From NCBI RefSeq assembly GCF_005280735.1, contig NZ_CP040078.1, positions 1,860,001-1,924,000 of the forward strand: DNA of 64,000 nucleotides. The letters run 5' to 3'. A program made the position numbers and the translations under genes. Below the pieces are notes generated by a model. The model was not told the origin of the DNA. It was given only the letters and a program-made list of their open reading frames with translations, and did no database searches. The DNA is from Trinickia violacea. Lineage in GTDB: Bacteria; Pseudomonadota; Gammaproteobacteria; Burkholderiales; Burkholderiaceae. Each line of letters begins with the position of its first letter. The stretch's first letter is position 1. This document shows, in pieces, positions 39,685 to 48,064 of the stretch.

Positions 39685-40290
39685 TCAGTAAAGCATTCTG
39701 GGCAGCCGCTCGGCTAAATCCTTGTCGTAGGCTTGTGCGTCGAAGTCGCGACTAGCGAGCCGCTTGTGCATTTGTCCTGCGCTCGGCAGTTTCGAGCGCT
39801 CGATGTGCCGCTCGGGGTCCCATAGACGGGAGCGCGCCAACGCCTTCGAACAGTGGAAGTACACCGCTTCGACGTCGACGACGATCGCCGTGCGCGGCAG
39901 CTTGCCGTCCACTTCGAACGATTCGAGCAGTGCTGCATCGTTCGAAACGGTCGCGCGCCCGTTGACACGCAGCGTCTCGCCGACGCCCGGCACGATGAAG
40001 AGCACCGACACGCGTCCGTCGATGACGATATTGCGCAGATTGTCGATGCGGTTGTTGCCGGGCCGATCCGGAATCGCGAGCGTGCGCTCGTCGATGATTC
40101 TCACGAACCCGGGAGCGTCTCCCTTCGGCGAGCAATCCGTGCCGTCGGGCCCGGCCGAGGCCAGTACGATGAAGGGCGACGCCTCGACGAACGCGCGGTA
40201 GTCCTCGTTCAGATAGGGGATTTCCTTCCAGATTGCGCGCTCTCCTGGCGTGCCGTAAATCGCTTCCAATTGCTCGACGCTTGTCAGCAT
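39685..40290 (-). CDS. Pyridoxamine 5'-phosphate oxidase-fold (FMN-binding split barrel) protein
   Basis: A 201-residue flavin-type split-barrel protein of the MSMEG_1061-like group: YRAFVEASPFIVLASAGPDGTDCSPKGDAPGFVRI, then NNRIDNLRNIVIDGRVSVLFIVPG and ETLRVNGRATVS. These are the FMN-phosphate-binding strands. Substrate unknown; relatives are reductases or flavin carriers. The ATG at 40290 precedes the conserved core; earlier in-frame residues are low-quality. Confidence 0.85.
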   Translation of the reverse strand: MLTSVEQLEAIYGTPGERAIWKEIPYLNEDYRAFVEASPFIVLASAGPDGTDCSPKGDAPGFVRIIDERTLAIPDRPGNNRIDNLRNIVIDGRVSVLFIVPGVGETLRVNGRATVSNDAALLESFEVDGKLPRTAIVVDVEAVYFHCSKALARSRLWDPERHIERSKLPSAGQMHKRLASRDFDAQAYDKDLAERLPRMLY

Positions 40291-40599
40291 GGTGTTCGTC
40301 CGTGAATGGGGGGATCGGCTCGATATTGTGCTTGGTATTTTGCATACACAACGCGGAATATTGTGTTTTGTATATCTTCGATTGCGCGTTGCAATTGGGC
40401 AGTCGAACCCTATTTCGCGGACGGACGCCGCGCTGGCGCTACTTGACCGCATTGACAGAGGCCTTGCGGATCGCGGCATCCTGATCTCCTGCTCCGCCGC
40501 TCCGCCGCTCCGCCGCTCCGCCGCTCCGCCGCTCCGCCGCTCCGCCGCTCCGCCGCTCCGGCAGATCGCGTTGCCCCACGATGAACAGGTTCCCGTCGT
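40291..40599. other. Gap containing an 8-bp tandem repeat
   Basis: 309 bases between two leftward genes. The left portion is AT-rich (40320-40380, candidate promoter of the split-barrel gene) and the right portion is the tandem repeat at 40491-40561. No gene. Confidence 0.6.
40491..40561. repeat. 8-bp tandem repeat, ~8.9 copies
   Basis: Unit gctccgcc repeated without error from 40491 to 40554, with a final partial gctccgg. The perfect identity indicates recent slippage, so copy number is probably variable between strains. It lies about 200 bases upstream of the split-barrel gene and 40 bases downstream of a low-complexity secreted-protein gene. Confidence 0.95.
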
Positions 40600-41151
40600 T
40601 CAGCGGACGACATACCCCCGGTCTTGCATGCAGTCGCCGTATGCGCGCCAGTAGGTTGTCATCGGCGGCTCCGGCGGCGGCAACGGCGGCATCTGAACGC
40701 CGCTCGCGCCCGAAGCGCCCAGCGCGCCTGAAGCACTCGCGGGACCGAGCGCGAGCGTCGTCGACGATGCCGCGCCTGACGCAGCGGCTGCGTCGGAAGC
40801 GGCTGCCATTGGGGTGCCGGATGCGGCTCCACTGGCGGCACTTGCAGTTGCCGCACCGCTCGCCGGGTGTGCGCCGCTTGCGGCGATGCCGGGTGGCAGC
40901 GGCGGCGCCGACGCGCCGTGCCCCGCGTCCGCGGCGAAGTTGATCGGCGTCGTGCGCGTCGGCTTCTGCGGCTGGCGGGCCATGTCGATATGGGTCTGAG
41001 AATTTGCCTGGCCGTAGCAGAGCGCGTTGTCGATCGCTTGCTGCGCCGGGCTCTGGCTGCGCGCAGGATAAACCACAGGCCGTTGCGCTAACGCCGTCCC
41101 GCTGATCGTCAGTAGTGCGATGCAGGCGCAGGCGGAAATGCGGATACTCAT
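40600..41151 (-). CDS. Low-complexity Ala/Ser/Gly/Pro-rich secreted protein
   Basis: A 183-residue protein with a Sec signal peptide (MSIRISACACIALLTISGTALA, cleavage near residue 22), a short mature head with one Cys (NALCYGQANSQTHIDMA), a ~90-residue Ala/Ser/Gly-rich middle, then Pro-rich PPLPPPEPP and a conserved-looking tail TTYWRAYGDCMQDRGYVVR. The Cys-Met-x-x-Arg-Gly-Tyr tail is a motif seen in small exported or lipoproteins of this group. A good site (aagggag) precedes the ATG. Function unknown. Confidence 0.78.
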   Translation of the reverse strand: MSIRISACACIALLTISGTALAQRPVVYPARSQSPAQQAIDNALCYGQANSQTHIDMARQPQKPTRTTPINFAADAGHGASAPPLPPGIAASGAHPASGAATASAASGAASGTPMAAASDAAAASGAASSTTLALGPASASGALGASGASGVQMPPLPPPEPPMTTYWRAYGDCMQDRGYVVR

Positions 41152-41418
41152 CGTTTTTCTACTCCCTTAGCCGAAGCGGAAGGGCTCGAGGCGAAGCGGC
41201 GACGGACGTTTCGAGACGCGCGTCCTGGCATCGGGCCACGCAGGCCGCCCCATATGGGTCGTCCCATGCGGGCCGCCCCGGTCCGCCAAGTAGCCTGCAG
41301 ACAGGATACCGCCGCTCCTAGGCCCGCGATCAAGAGAGTATCGGCGTCATCCGCCATCTTTGGCGTGAATCGCCAGTGGGACGAAGCACATTGGCGTCTA
41401 TCGACTAGTCGTCGCGCG

Positions 41419-42678
41419 TCAGATGGCGTTCGTACGCGTCAGCCATTCGCGCCCCTTGAGCATGCCGTTCCAATAAAGCCAGGGCATCAGCACGGTCTTC
41501 ATCTGCCAGGCAAGTCGGCGCGGTACCGTTGGGTCGAGGGGAAAGGTCGGTAGCAGTTTGCCGTCGTAGCCGAACTCAGCCAGCACGACTTTGCCGTTCT
41601 CGACCGTGAGTGGACACGCGCCGTAGCCGTCGTAGCGCGCGGGCATCCGCTGGCCGTTACGAACCGCGAGGATGTTGTGCGCAACCACCACGATTTGCTT
41701 GCGTACTGCCGCGGCGGTCTTTGCGTTTGGCGTCGACGTCACGTCGCCAAGCCCGAACACGTTCGGATAGCGGGGATGCTGCAGCGTCGCCGGATCGACT
41801 TCGCACCAGCCGCCGGCATTGGCGAGAGCGCTGGCGCGGATGAAGCCGGGCGCCGTTTGCGGCGGCACGACATGCAGCATGTGGAACGGTTTGTCGACAC
41901 GGGAGACCTTGCCGTCGGCATCTTTCACATCGAACGAAGCGATGCGGTTCGGTCCGTCGACGGCCACGAGATTCGAATTGAGCGCGAGCTTCGTATCGTA
42001 GCGTTCGATGTACTTCATCAGCGAAGGCACAAACGCTGCGACGCCAAAGAGCACGGGCCCAGCCACGTTGAATTCGACATCGATGCGTTCGAGCAGGCCC
42101 TTGCGACGCCAATGATCGCAGGCGAGATAGAGCGCTTTTTGCGGTGCGCCCGCGCACTTGATGGGCATCGGCGGTTGCGTGAAGAGCGCGCGTCCTGCTG
42201 GTGTTGAACGCACGAGTTGCCACGTATAAGGCGCAAGATCGAAGCGGTAGTTCGACGTCACGCCATGCTTGCCGAGCGTGGCTTCGAGCCCGTCGACCTG
42301 ATCCCAGCGAAGCTCCAGGCCGGGGCAGACGATCAATTGGCGATAGCCCAGTTCACGGCCGTCGTCGAGCTGCACGCAATCGCTGTGCGGAGCGAATCCG
42401 GCGACACGCGCGCGAATCCAGGTGGCGCCTTGCGGAATAACCGATGCCGTTGGACGGACTGTCTTTTGGATGTCGTAAGCGCCGCCGCCGACGAGCGTCC
42501 AGGCGGGCTGATAATAATGCTTGTCGCTCGGCTCGACGATGGCGATCTTGAGATCGGTCTGGCGGCGCAAAAGGCTCGCTGCCACGCCGACACCGGCAGC
42601 GCCGCCGCCAACAATAAGGATATCGAATGAATCGGCTCGGGCTGCCGCGTTCATTGAAGCAAGATGGGTTACCTGCAT
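41419..42678 (-). CDS. Sulfide:quinone oxidoreductase, type II-like
   Basis: A 419-residue FAD disulfide reductase-family protein. FAD-binding LIVGGGAAGVGVAAS is at the N-terminus. The two redox cysteines of SQR are present: Cys175 in PIKCAGAPQKALYL and Cys355 in YDGYGACPLTVENG, with GLGDVTSTPNAKTAAAV near the C-terminus. The KCAGAPQK motif is that of type II (eukaryote-like) SQR. It oxidises sulfide to persulfide or polysulfide and passes electrons to quinone at the membrane; the amphipathic C-terminus (WQMKTVLMPWLYWNGM) fits. The persulfide-dioxygenase-like gene lies 35 bases upstream. ATG 42654 is an alternative start. Confidence 0.92.
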   Translation of the reverse strand: MQVTHLASMNAAARADSFDILIVGGGAAGVGVAASLLRRQTDLKIAIVEPSDKHYYQPAWTLVGGGAYDIQKTVRPTASVIPQGATWIRARVAGFAPHSDCVQLDDGRELGYRQLIVCPGLELRWDQVDGLEATLGKHGVTSNYRFDLAPYTWQLVRSTPAGRALFTQPPMPIKCAGAPQKALYLACDHWRRKGLLERIDVEFNVAGPVLFGVAAFVPSLMKYIERYDTKLALNSNLVAVDGPNRIASFDVKDADGKVSRVDKPFHMLHVVPPQTAPGFIRASALANAGGWCEVDPATLQHPRYPNVFGLGDVTSTPNAKTAAAVRKQIVVVAHNILAVRNGQRMPARYDGYGACPLTVENGKVVLAEFGYDGKLLPTFPLDPTVPRRLAWQMKTVLMPWLYWNGMLKGREWLTRTNAI

Positions 42679-42713
42679 GTTGTTATGGATTGTCGATGGT
42701 AATGAATTGCGTG

Positions 42714-43574
42714 CTATAGCACGTTCAACGGCGTTTTCAGATAGCGGATGCCGTTGCTCTCGGGTTCAGGCAGAACGCCTGCTCGGATATTGAGCTGAAT
42801 CGAAGGGATGATCAGCGTGGGTTTGCCAAGCGTTGCGTCGCGCGCCGTTCGCATGGCGACAAAGTCGGCTTCGGCGATGGTGTCGCGCACGTGGATGTTC
42901 ATCGCGCGCTGCTCGGCGACTGTGGTCCGCCAGCGGACGCCGCGCCCCGCGGGCGGGTAGTCGTGGCACATATAGAGGTCGGTCTCGTCCGGCATCGCCA
43001 GGAGCGAGCGTATCGACGCGTATAGCGTGCGGGCGTCGCCACCGGGAAAGTCGCAGCGGGCGGTGCCGACGTCCGGCATGAAGAGCGTATCGCCGACGAA
43101 CACTGCGCCGTCGAACATGAACGCCACGTCTGCGGGTGTGTGTCCGGGCACGTGGAGCACGGTGGCCTCGAGCTCGCCGACGCGCAGCGTCTCGTTGGCC
43201 GTGAACAGACGGTCGAACTGCGAGCCGTCGGGACGGAATGTCGGCTCGAAATTGAAGACCGGCCCGAAAATCTTCTGCACCGAGCAGATGTGTTCGCCGA
43301 TTCCGATCGAGCCGCCCAGCTTTTCTCGCAGATACGGCGCGGCAGACAAATGATCCGCGTGCGCATGCGTTTCGAGCAGCCACTCGGTTTGCAACTGCTG
43401 TTCGCGCACGTAGTCGACGATGCGATCGGCCGAAACGGTCGACGTGTGGCCGGAATGCGGCTCGTAGTCGAGCACCGAATCGATGATCGCGCAGCGGGTG
43501 CCGGGGCCCGCATGGACGACATAGCTGATGGTCGCCGTCGCGGAGTCGTGGAATGCCTGAATCTGGGGTTTCAT
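42714..43574 (-). CDS. MBL-fold persulfide dioxygenase-like protein
   Basis: A 286-residue metallo-beta-lactamase-fold protein with THAHADH (His70, His72, Asp74, His75), HVPGHTPADV, VGDTLFMPDVGTARCDFPGG and MCHDYPPAGRG, the metal-site series of ETHE1/BlH-type proteins. Persulfide dioxygenases use a single iron to convert glutathione persulfide to sulfite. It is co-directional with and 35 bases from the SQR gene, so the pair forms a sulfide-detoxification operon. The ~40-residue C-terminal extension (TLGKPTLIIPSIQLNIRAGVL) matches the BlH subgroup. Confidence 0.9.
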   Translation of the reverse strand: MKPQIQAFHDSATATISYVVHAGPGTRCAIIDSVLDYEPHSGHTSTVSADRIVDYVREQQLQTEWLLETHAHADHLSAAPYLREKLGGSIGIGEHICSVQKIFGPVFNFEPTFRPDGSQFDRLFTANETLRVGELEATVLHVPGHTPADVAFMFDGAVFVGDTLFMPDVGTARCDFPGGDARTLYASIRSLLAMPDETDLYMCHDYPPAGRGVRWRTTVAEQRAMNIHVRDTIAEADFVAMRTARDATLGKPTLIIPSIQLNIRAGVLPEPESNGIRYLKTPLNVL

Positions 43575-43823
43575 GGCGAGCCTTGTTGATTATCAGTCGC
43601 GCGGCGTGCGGTGGGGGATGCGAGAGTCTATGTTAAGCGGACCGTCGCAGTGGCGGTAGTCAATGTGACGCCGCGGCGCACCATGATGCGCCGCGGCGGC
43701 CGGCGGTCACGCATGAGAAGACGAGGGCGGGCGATGTCGTGGGCTGAGGCGCAAGGACGGCGGCGGCTCGGTGCGCCGGCGGCCATATTGCCGGCCCACG
43801 GCGCACGACGACCAGCAGGCGCA

Positions 43824-44267
43824 TCAGCGAGCCCAATAGCCTTCGATGTACACCCATCCTGGCCCGGACCTCACCCAGCGGCCGGGCACCCAACGCCATC
43901 CTTTCCGGCCGCTGATCCAGCGGCCAGACACCCAGACATAGGTGCCGTTGTGCCAGCGCCAATGCCCATTGGTCCAGATATAGCCGTGAGCGTGCGGAGG
44001 CGGCGGACGGCGTTCGTGACGAGGCGGCGGCGGGGGCCGGCCCGGGCCGCCCGGAGCCGGCCGAGGTTGCGGCCCGCCAGGAACGGGCTGTGCCGGGGGC
44101 ATACCCGGTGGCTTTCCGCCCGGTCCGGAGGGGGGCGGATAGGGGCCGCCGTTCGATCCTGGCGGCGGTGGCGGTGCGGGCTGTGAGAGTGCATCCAGCG
44201 CTTTGACGCCGGACAGCAGGCTCGCGGCGGCCATGGCGAGGCGTTGCAGGCATGCGCGTCGATTCAT
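43824..44267 (-). CDS. WxxGxW-repeat exported protein
   Basis: A 147-residue protein. The N-terminal signal (MNRRACLQRLAMAAASLLSG, Arg-Arg as in Tat signals) is followed by a ~70-residue Pro/Gly-rich spacer and then four WxxGxW-type repeats: WTNGHW, WVSGRW, WVPGRW and YIEGYW. Such YXWQ/WxxGxW repeat proteins are common in Burkholderia envelopes; function is unknown. The ATG at 44267 has an AGGAGC site. Confidence 0.85.
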   Translation of the reverse strand: MNRRACLQRLAMAAASLLSGVKALDALSQPAPPPPPGSNGGPYPPPSGPGGKPPGMPPAQPVPGGPQPRPAPGGPGRPPPPPRHERRPPPPHAHGYIWTNGHWRWHNGTYVWVSGRWISGRKGWRWVPGRWVRSGPGWVYIEGYWAR

Positions 44268-44921
44268 AGGGCTCCTTTGACTGTTGGGCGCGACGAAGGG
44301 TAAGCGCGGAAAGCAGCCGGGGTACGGCGAAACGGCTCGCGTCCTTCGTTCGGCGGTATGCGAGTGTCGAGTGGGTTCGGGGCGTGTCGGTCGGAGGCGT
44401 TCGCGAGCGACGAAATATACCGTGCGACCCCTCATGTCTGTCGAACGCAGACATCTAATGACACTCAGCACGCCGATAAATTCAAACGCAATTCGCTGCA
44501 AGCAGGCAGCCTGTCTTGTTCGGAGTGCGGATAATTTTTAGCCGTGTGACGCCTTTTTTTGAGTGCTATGACGCTATTTTCGAGACAATTTTATTAACGT
44601 TTAGTTGTTAATTTACAACTAGAAGGCAGATTGTAATGCTATGAGATAAGCGTTGCATGTCCCCGGAAGGGCTCGCGAGATGATGGAAAATCATTTGAAA
44701 ACAATTGGTTATGTGGGGTGCCTCTCTTTATTGTTTCTGTAGGCGAAAAAATGTATTGCATGATGTATGTATGCTTCGTGTAAGGCTGGCACGTAGACTC
44801 GGTCTTCGTAAGGCGGTTGATAAGAATCTGAACGACCACTGTAAGTGGTCGTTTCGAGTGATGCCTCCGTCTTTTTATAACAAGGTCGCAAGGCCAGTCT
44901 TATTAAGGGAGCTTGTCTCAC
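44268..44921 (+). promoter_or_regulatory. Long AT-rich upstream region and leader of the porin gene
   Basis: 654 bases, much of it AT-rich (44530-44770), in contrast to the neighbouring genes. It contains a stem-loop aacgaccact-gta-agtggtcgtt (44831-44853, 10 bp, 3-base loop) about 68 bases before the porin start, and an inverted repeat tagttgt-taattt-acaacta (44602-44621). The promoter for the highly expressed porin must be here, but I cannot place it with certainty. No gene. Confidence 0.65.
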
Positions 44922-46046
44922 ATGAAAAAAAACCTAATCGTGGCAGCCGTTTCCGCTTCGTTTGCTGTCGCAGCTCACGCACAAAGCAGCGTCACGCTGT
45001 ATGGCGTGCTGGATACGGGTATTACGTATCAGAGCAATGTTGCTCCGGCGCTAGGCGCGACTGATGGCAAGTCGCTGTGGCGCATGGGCAGCGGCATCGA
45101 CCAAAGCCGCTGGGGCCTGCGCGGTTCGGAAGACCTGGGTGGCGGTTTGAAGGCGATCTTCACCCTCGAAAGCGGCTTTAACATTGGGAACGGTGCGCTT
45201 GCCAACAACGGCGGTATGTTCAACCGTCAAGCGTTCGTTGGACTGTCGAGCGGCTACGGCACGGTGACGCTGGGCCGGCAGTACGACGCCGTGCAAGACT
45301 ATCTCGCGCCGTTCACTGCAACGGGTACTTGGGGCGGTACGTATTTTGCCCACCCAGGCAACTTCGACAATCTGAGCACGAATGGTGGTTTCGCTTCGAA
45401 CAACACCATCAAGTTCGCGAGTGCCAATTACGCGGGCCTCCAGTTCGGCGGCACTTACAGCTTCTCGAACGACACGAACTTCACGAATAACCGCTCCTAT
45501 AGCAGTGGCGTGTCGTATCAATACCAAGGCTTCAGCATCGGCGGCGCATTCGCTCAGCAGAATAACCCGAACGCTACTAAGTTCGGTGCCACGTTTGATG
45601 GGAACCTCTCCAGCGATACCTATCGTCAACGTGAGTATGGTGTAGGCGCCGGCTACGTGTTCGGTCCGGCGTCGGTCGGCGCGGCATGGACGCAAGTTCG
45701 TGTCGACAACACCTCGGCCCTGAGTGGCTTGACGCTTCGCCAGAACAATTACGAAGTCAATGGCAAGTACAACTTGACTCCGGCGTTGGGTCTGGGCCTC
45801 GCGTACACGTTCACGCAGGAAAAGGCGGGCGTGGGTGGTTCCGACTTGAGCACGCGCTTCCACCAGATCGGTGCGCAAGCCGACTACTCGCTGTCGAAGC
45901 GCACGGACGTGTACGCTCAGGTCGTGTTCCAACACGCAATGGGTGACGCGGCGTTCGCATCGATCTACAACGGCGATTCATCGACGCTGTCGTCGACCTC
46001 GCCGAACCAAACCGCAGCAACGGTCGGCCTGCGTCACCGCTTCTAA
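44922..46046 (+). CDS. Outer-membrane porin (Burkholderia general-porin family)
   Basis: A 374-residue trimeric 16-strand beta-barrel porin for small hydrophilic solutes. The signal peptide MKKNLIVAAVSASFAVAAHA is cleaved before QSSVTLYGVLD, the classic mature N-terminus. Other landmarks are SRWGLRGSEDLGGGLKAIFTLE, RQAFVGLSSGYGTVTLGRQYDA, and the terminal Phe (VGLRHRF) needed for BAM recognition. The ATG at 44922 follows an aaggga site. A strong terminator closes the transcript. Confidence 0.96.
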   Translation: MKKNLIVAAVSASFAVAAHAQSSVTLYGVLDTGITYQSNVAPALGATDGKSLWRMGSGIDQSRWGLRGSEDLGGGLKAIFTLESGFNIGNGALANNGGMFNRQAFVGLSSGYGTVTLGRQYDAVQDYLAPFTATGTWGGTYFAHPGNFDNLSTNGGFASNNTIKFASANYAGLQFGGTYSFSNDTNFTNNRSYSSGVSYQYQGFSIGGAFAQQNNPNATKFGATFDGNLSSDTYRQREYGVGAGYVFGPASVGAAWTQVRVDNTSALSGLTLRQNNYEVNGKYNLTPALGLGLAYTFTQEKAGVGGSDLSTRFHQIGAQADYSLSKRTDVYAQVVFQHAMGDAAFASIYNGDSSTLSSTSPNQTAATVGLRHRF

Positions 46047-46075
46047 AGCGACGCGGCGGGGTTGTCAGTAGTATG

Positions 46076-46107
46076 AAAAAAGGGTGCCGGACGCGGCACC
46101 CTTTTTT
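46076..46107. terminator. Terminator after the porin gene
   Basis: 13-bp stem (aaaaaagggtgcc / ggcacccttttttc), loop ggacgc, with A-run upstream and T-run downstream, so it can work in both directions. Confidence 0.95.
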
Positions 46108-46122
46108 CGTTCTGCGCGTGAG

Positions 46123-46154
46123 CTCTTTAACGCGCGATCTCTTTAACGCGCGAT
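46123..46154. repeat. 16-bp direct repeat, two copies
   Basis: ctctttaacgcgcgat occurs at 46123-46138 and 46139-46154, in the intergenic gap after the porin terminator. Probably a local duplication. Confidence 0.85.
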
Positions 46155-46223
46155 CTCTCTTCTTGGCGATCTCGGCGCCGCGGCTGGAGATTCGCCGCGG
46201 CACTCGTACCTCAAAGCGTGAAA

Positions 46224-46631
46224 TCAAAGCGTGAAATCATCCGCCGCTTCCGGCTGGAACACGATCTGATCGACTTTCAGCGTCTTCACTTGCCCGCTCG
46301 GCGGGGTGAAGCGGATCATGTCGCCGCGCTTGGAGCCGAGCAACGCGAGGCCCACCGGAGAAAACACGTTCAACTGACCCTTTTCGAAGTTGGCCTGGGG
46401 CGGATAGACGACGGTCCATGTCATCGGCTCACCGGTGTCCTTGTCGACGAGGGTCACTTTCGAGTTCATGGTGACGACATTGGCTGAGACTTCGCGCGAA
46501 TCGACGATGCTGGCGCGTTCCATCAGTTCATCCAGCATGTCGAGATAGCCAGCCTGCGGGCTTGCCTGTGCAGCGTGCTTTTCAAGGCGCGTGACGTCGA
46601 GTTCGGTAAGGTAGCAAGTCTTCTTTTTCAT
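46224..46631 (-). CDS. rnk: Rnk, nucleoside diphosphate kinase regulator
   Basis: A 135-residue GreA/GreB-related protein that binds RNA polymerase: short coiled N-terminus (YLTELDVTRLEKHA) and the FKBP-like C-terminal half FSPVGLALLGSKRGDMIRFTPPSG. Length and Rnk-type WTVVYPPQANFEKGQLNV match. The ATG at 46631 begins the family domain; a longer start is less likely. Divergent from the ferredoxin-NADP reductase gene. Confidence 0.92.
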   Translation of the reverse strand: MKKKTCYLTELDVTRLEKHAAQASPQAGYLDMLDELMERASIVDSREVSANVVTMNSKVTLVDKDTGEPMTWTVVYPPQANFEKGQLNVFSPVGLALLGSKRGDMIRFTPPSGQVKTLKVDQIVFQPEAADDFTL

Positions 46632-46881
46632 GATCGGATAGGGCGCAATGGCGGCGAACAGGCGCGGGCAGAAGCCGACCGCGCACGCGCTGCCAAATGC
46701 GAAAGTAAAAATAAAGGGGAATGTAAGGAATGGTATCACGCGAGAGGCGGTATCCGCGAGCGTCTACGCCTCGATCGCGGTGTGACCCTGCTCGCAACCG
46801 TGTCAAATCTGGCGTTGCGGGCTTGTTTCTCATTACCGGGTATCGTTGAGAGTGTGTTCAACCGGTTATCGAGGAAATGAC

Positions 46882-48000
46882 GTGAGCGAAACGACTTTGC
46901 CCATTGACGCCCCTTTCGCCGACGCTGACCCGGTCGCCGCCCAATCCACCCCGTTGCGCACCGATGTGCTGATTATCGGCGCCGGCCCGGTGGGACTATT
47001 TGCCGCGTTCGAAGCGGGGGTGATCGGCTTGTCGTGTCATATCGTCGACGCGTTAAAGGAAGTCGGCGGGCAATGTATCGAGCTGTATCCGGAGAAGCCG
47101 ATCTTCGATATTCCGGCCGTGCCCGTGTGCACGGCGCGCGAGCTGGTCGAGCGTTTGATGGAGCAGTGCCGTCCGTTCGGGTTTCCGATTCATCTCGGAC
47201 AACAGGTGCGAAGCGTCACGCAACGCGCCGACGACAAACGCTGGACCGTCGTGACCGATCAAGGGCTCGAGTTCGATGCCGCGGCGATCTTGCTGTCCGC
47301 CGGCAACGGCGCTTTCGTGCCGCAACGCATTGCGCTCGATGAGGCGCCGGCGCTGGAAGGGCGTCACGTGCACTACGCGGTGCGCCAGGTTGCCGCGTTT
47401 GCCGGTCAGAACGTGATTGTCGCGGGTGGCGGCGACTCCGCGCTCGACTGGGCGCTCGCGCTTCGAAAAGTCGCGCGGCATGTGACGCTCGTGCACCGGC
47501 GCGACGCGTTTCGAGCGGCCGAAGCGACGGTGCAGGAGGTCAAGCGTGCGGCAGCCGACGGAGAACTCGACATCGTGATCGGCACGCTCGCCGCGCTCAA
47601 GGCTCCGGGCGGCGCGCTCGAATCCGTCGATATCAAGCAGATCGGCGGAGCGGTCACCCTGCCGGCCGATCATCTGATCGCGTTGTATGGTCTGGTGGCG
47701 GATCTGGGTCCGATAGCGGACTGGGAGCTCGATATTCGTGCGGGACGCGTGATCGTCGACACCAGCGGCTACGAATCGTCGCGCCCCGGTATTTTTGCGG
47801 TCGGCGATATCGCTGGCTATCCGAACAAGCAAAAGCTGATTTTGTCGGGGTTCCACGAGGCGTCGCTCGCGCTGCGCAAAGCCTACGGCTATGCCTATCC
47901 GGACAAGAAGCGCGTTCACGTCCATTCGAGCTATGACGCGAAGCTGTCGGCGCGCATTCTCGGCACCGAGGCACCGTCGGCGGATTTGCCTGAGCGCTGA
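46882..48000 (+). CDS. Ferredoxin/flavodoxin-NADP+ reductase, thioredoxin-reductase-like type
   Basis: A 372-residue flavoprotein. FAD motif IIGAGPVGLFAAFEAG, the family segment GGQCIELYPEKPIFDIP and NAD(P) motif VAGGGDSALDWALAL place it in the TrxR-like FNR family, which lacks the CxxC of thioredoxin reductase, as here. It exchanges electrons between NADPH and ferredoxin. A GTG start at 46882 with a gagga site seven bases upstream is chosen. C-terminal stacking-aromatic region HVHSSYDAKLS conserved in the family. Confidence 0.93.
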   Translation: MSETTLPIDAPFADADPVAAQSTPLRTDVLIIGAGPVGLFAAFEAGVIGLSCHIVDALKEVGGQCIELYPEKPIFDIPAVPVCTARELVERLMEQCRPFGFPIHLGQQVRSVTQRADDKRWTVVTDQGLEFDAAAILLSAGNGAFVPQRIALDEAPALEGRHVHYAVRQVAAFAGQNVIVAGGGDSALDWALALRKVARHVTLVHRRDAFRAAEATVQEVKRAAADGELDIVIGTLAALKAPGGALESVDIKQIGGAVTLPADHLIALYGLVADLGPIADWELDIRAGRVIVDTSGYESSRPGIFAVGDIAGYPNKQKLILSGFHEASLALRKAYGYAYPDKKRVHVHSSYDAKLSARILGTEAPSADLPER

Positions 48001-48064
48001 TCCGCCCCTCACCGCGGTATCGTCGCAGTCTTGTCTGCCAGCCATCTTCGGGAGGTTTCGCAAC

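Noticed and set aside
40410..40613. Open frame encoding AERRSGGA repeats on the minus strand
   Set aside because: It is the direct translation of the 8-bp tandem repeat (24-bp period in protein space) and has no ribosome site.
41148..41357. 69-codon leftward frame whose stop overlaps the start of the secreted-protein gene
   Set aside because: The ATGA overlap is suggestive, but there is no ribosome site at its start and the protein is compositionally biased (Arg/Ser-rich). Chance is more likely.
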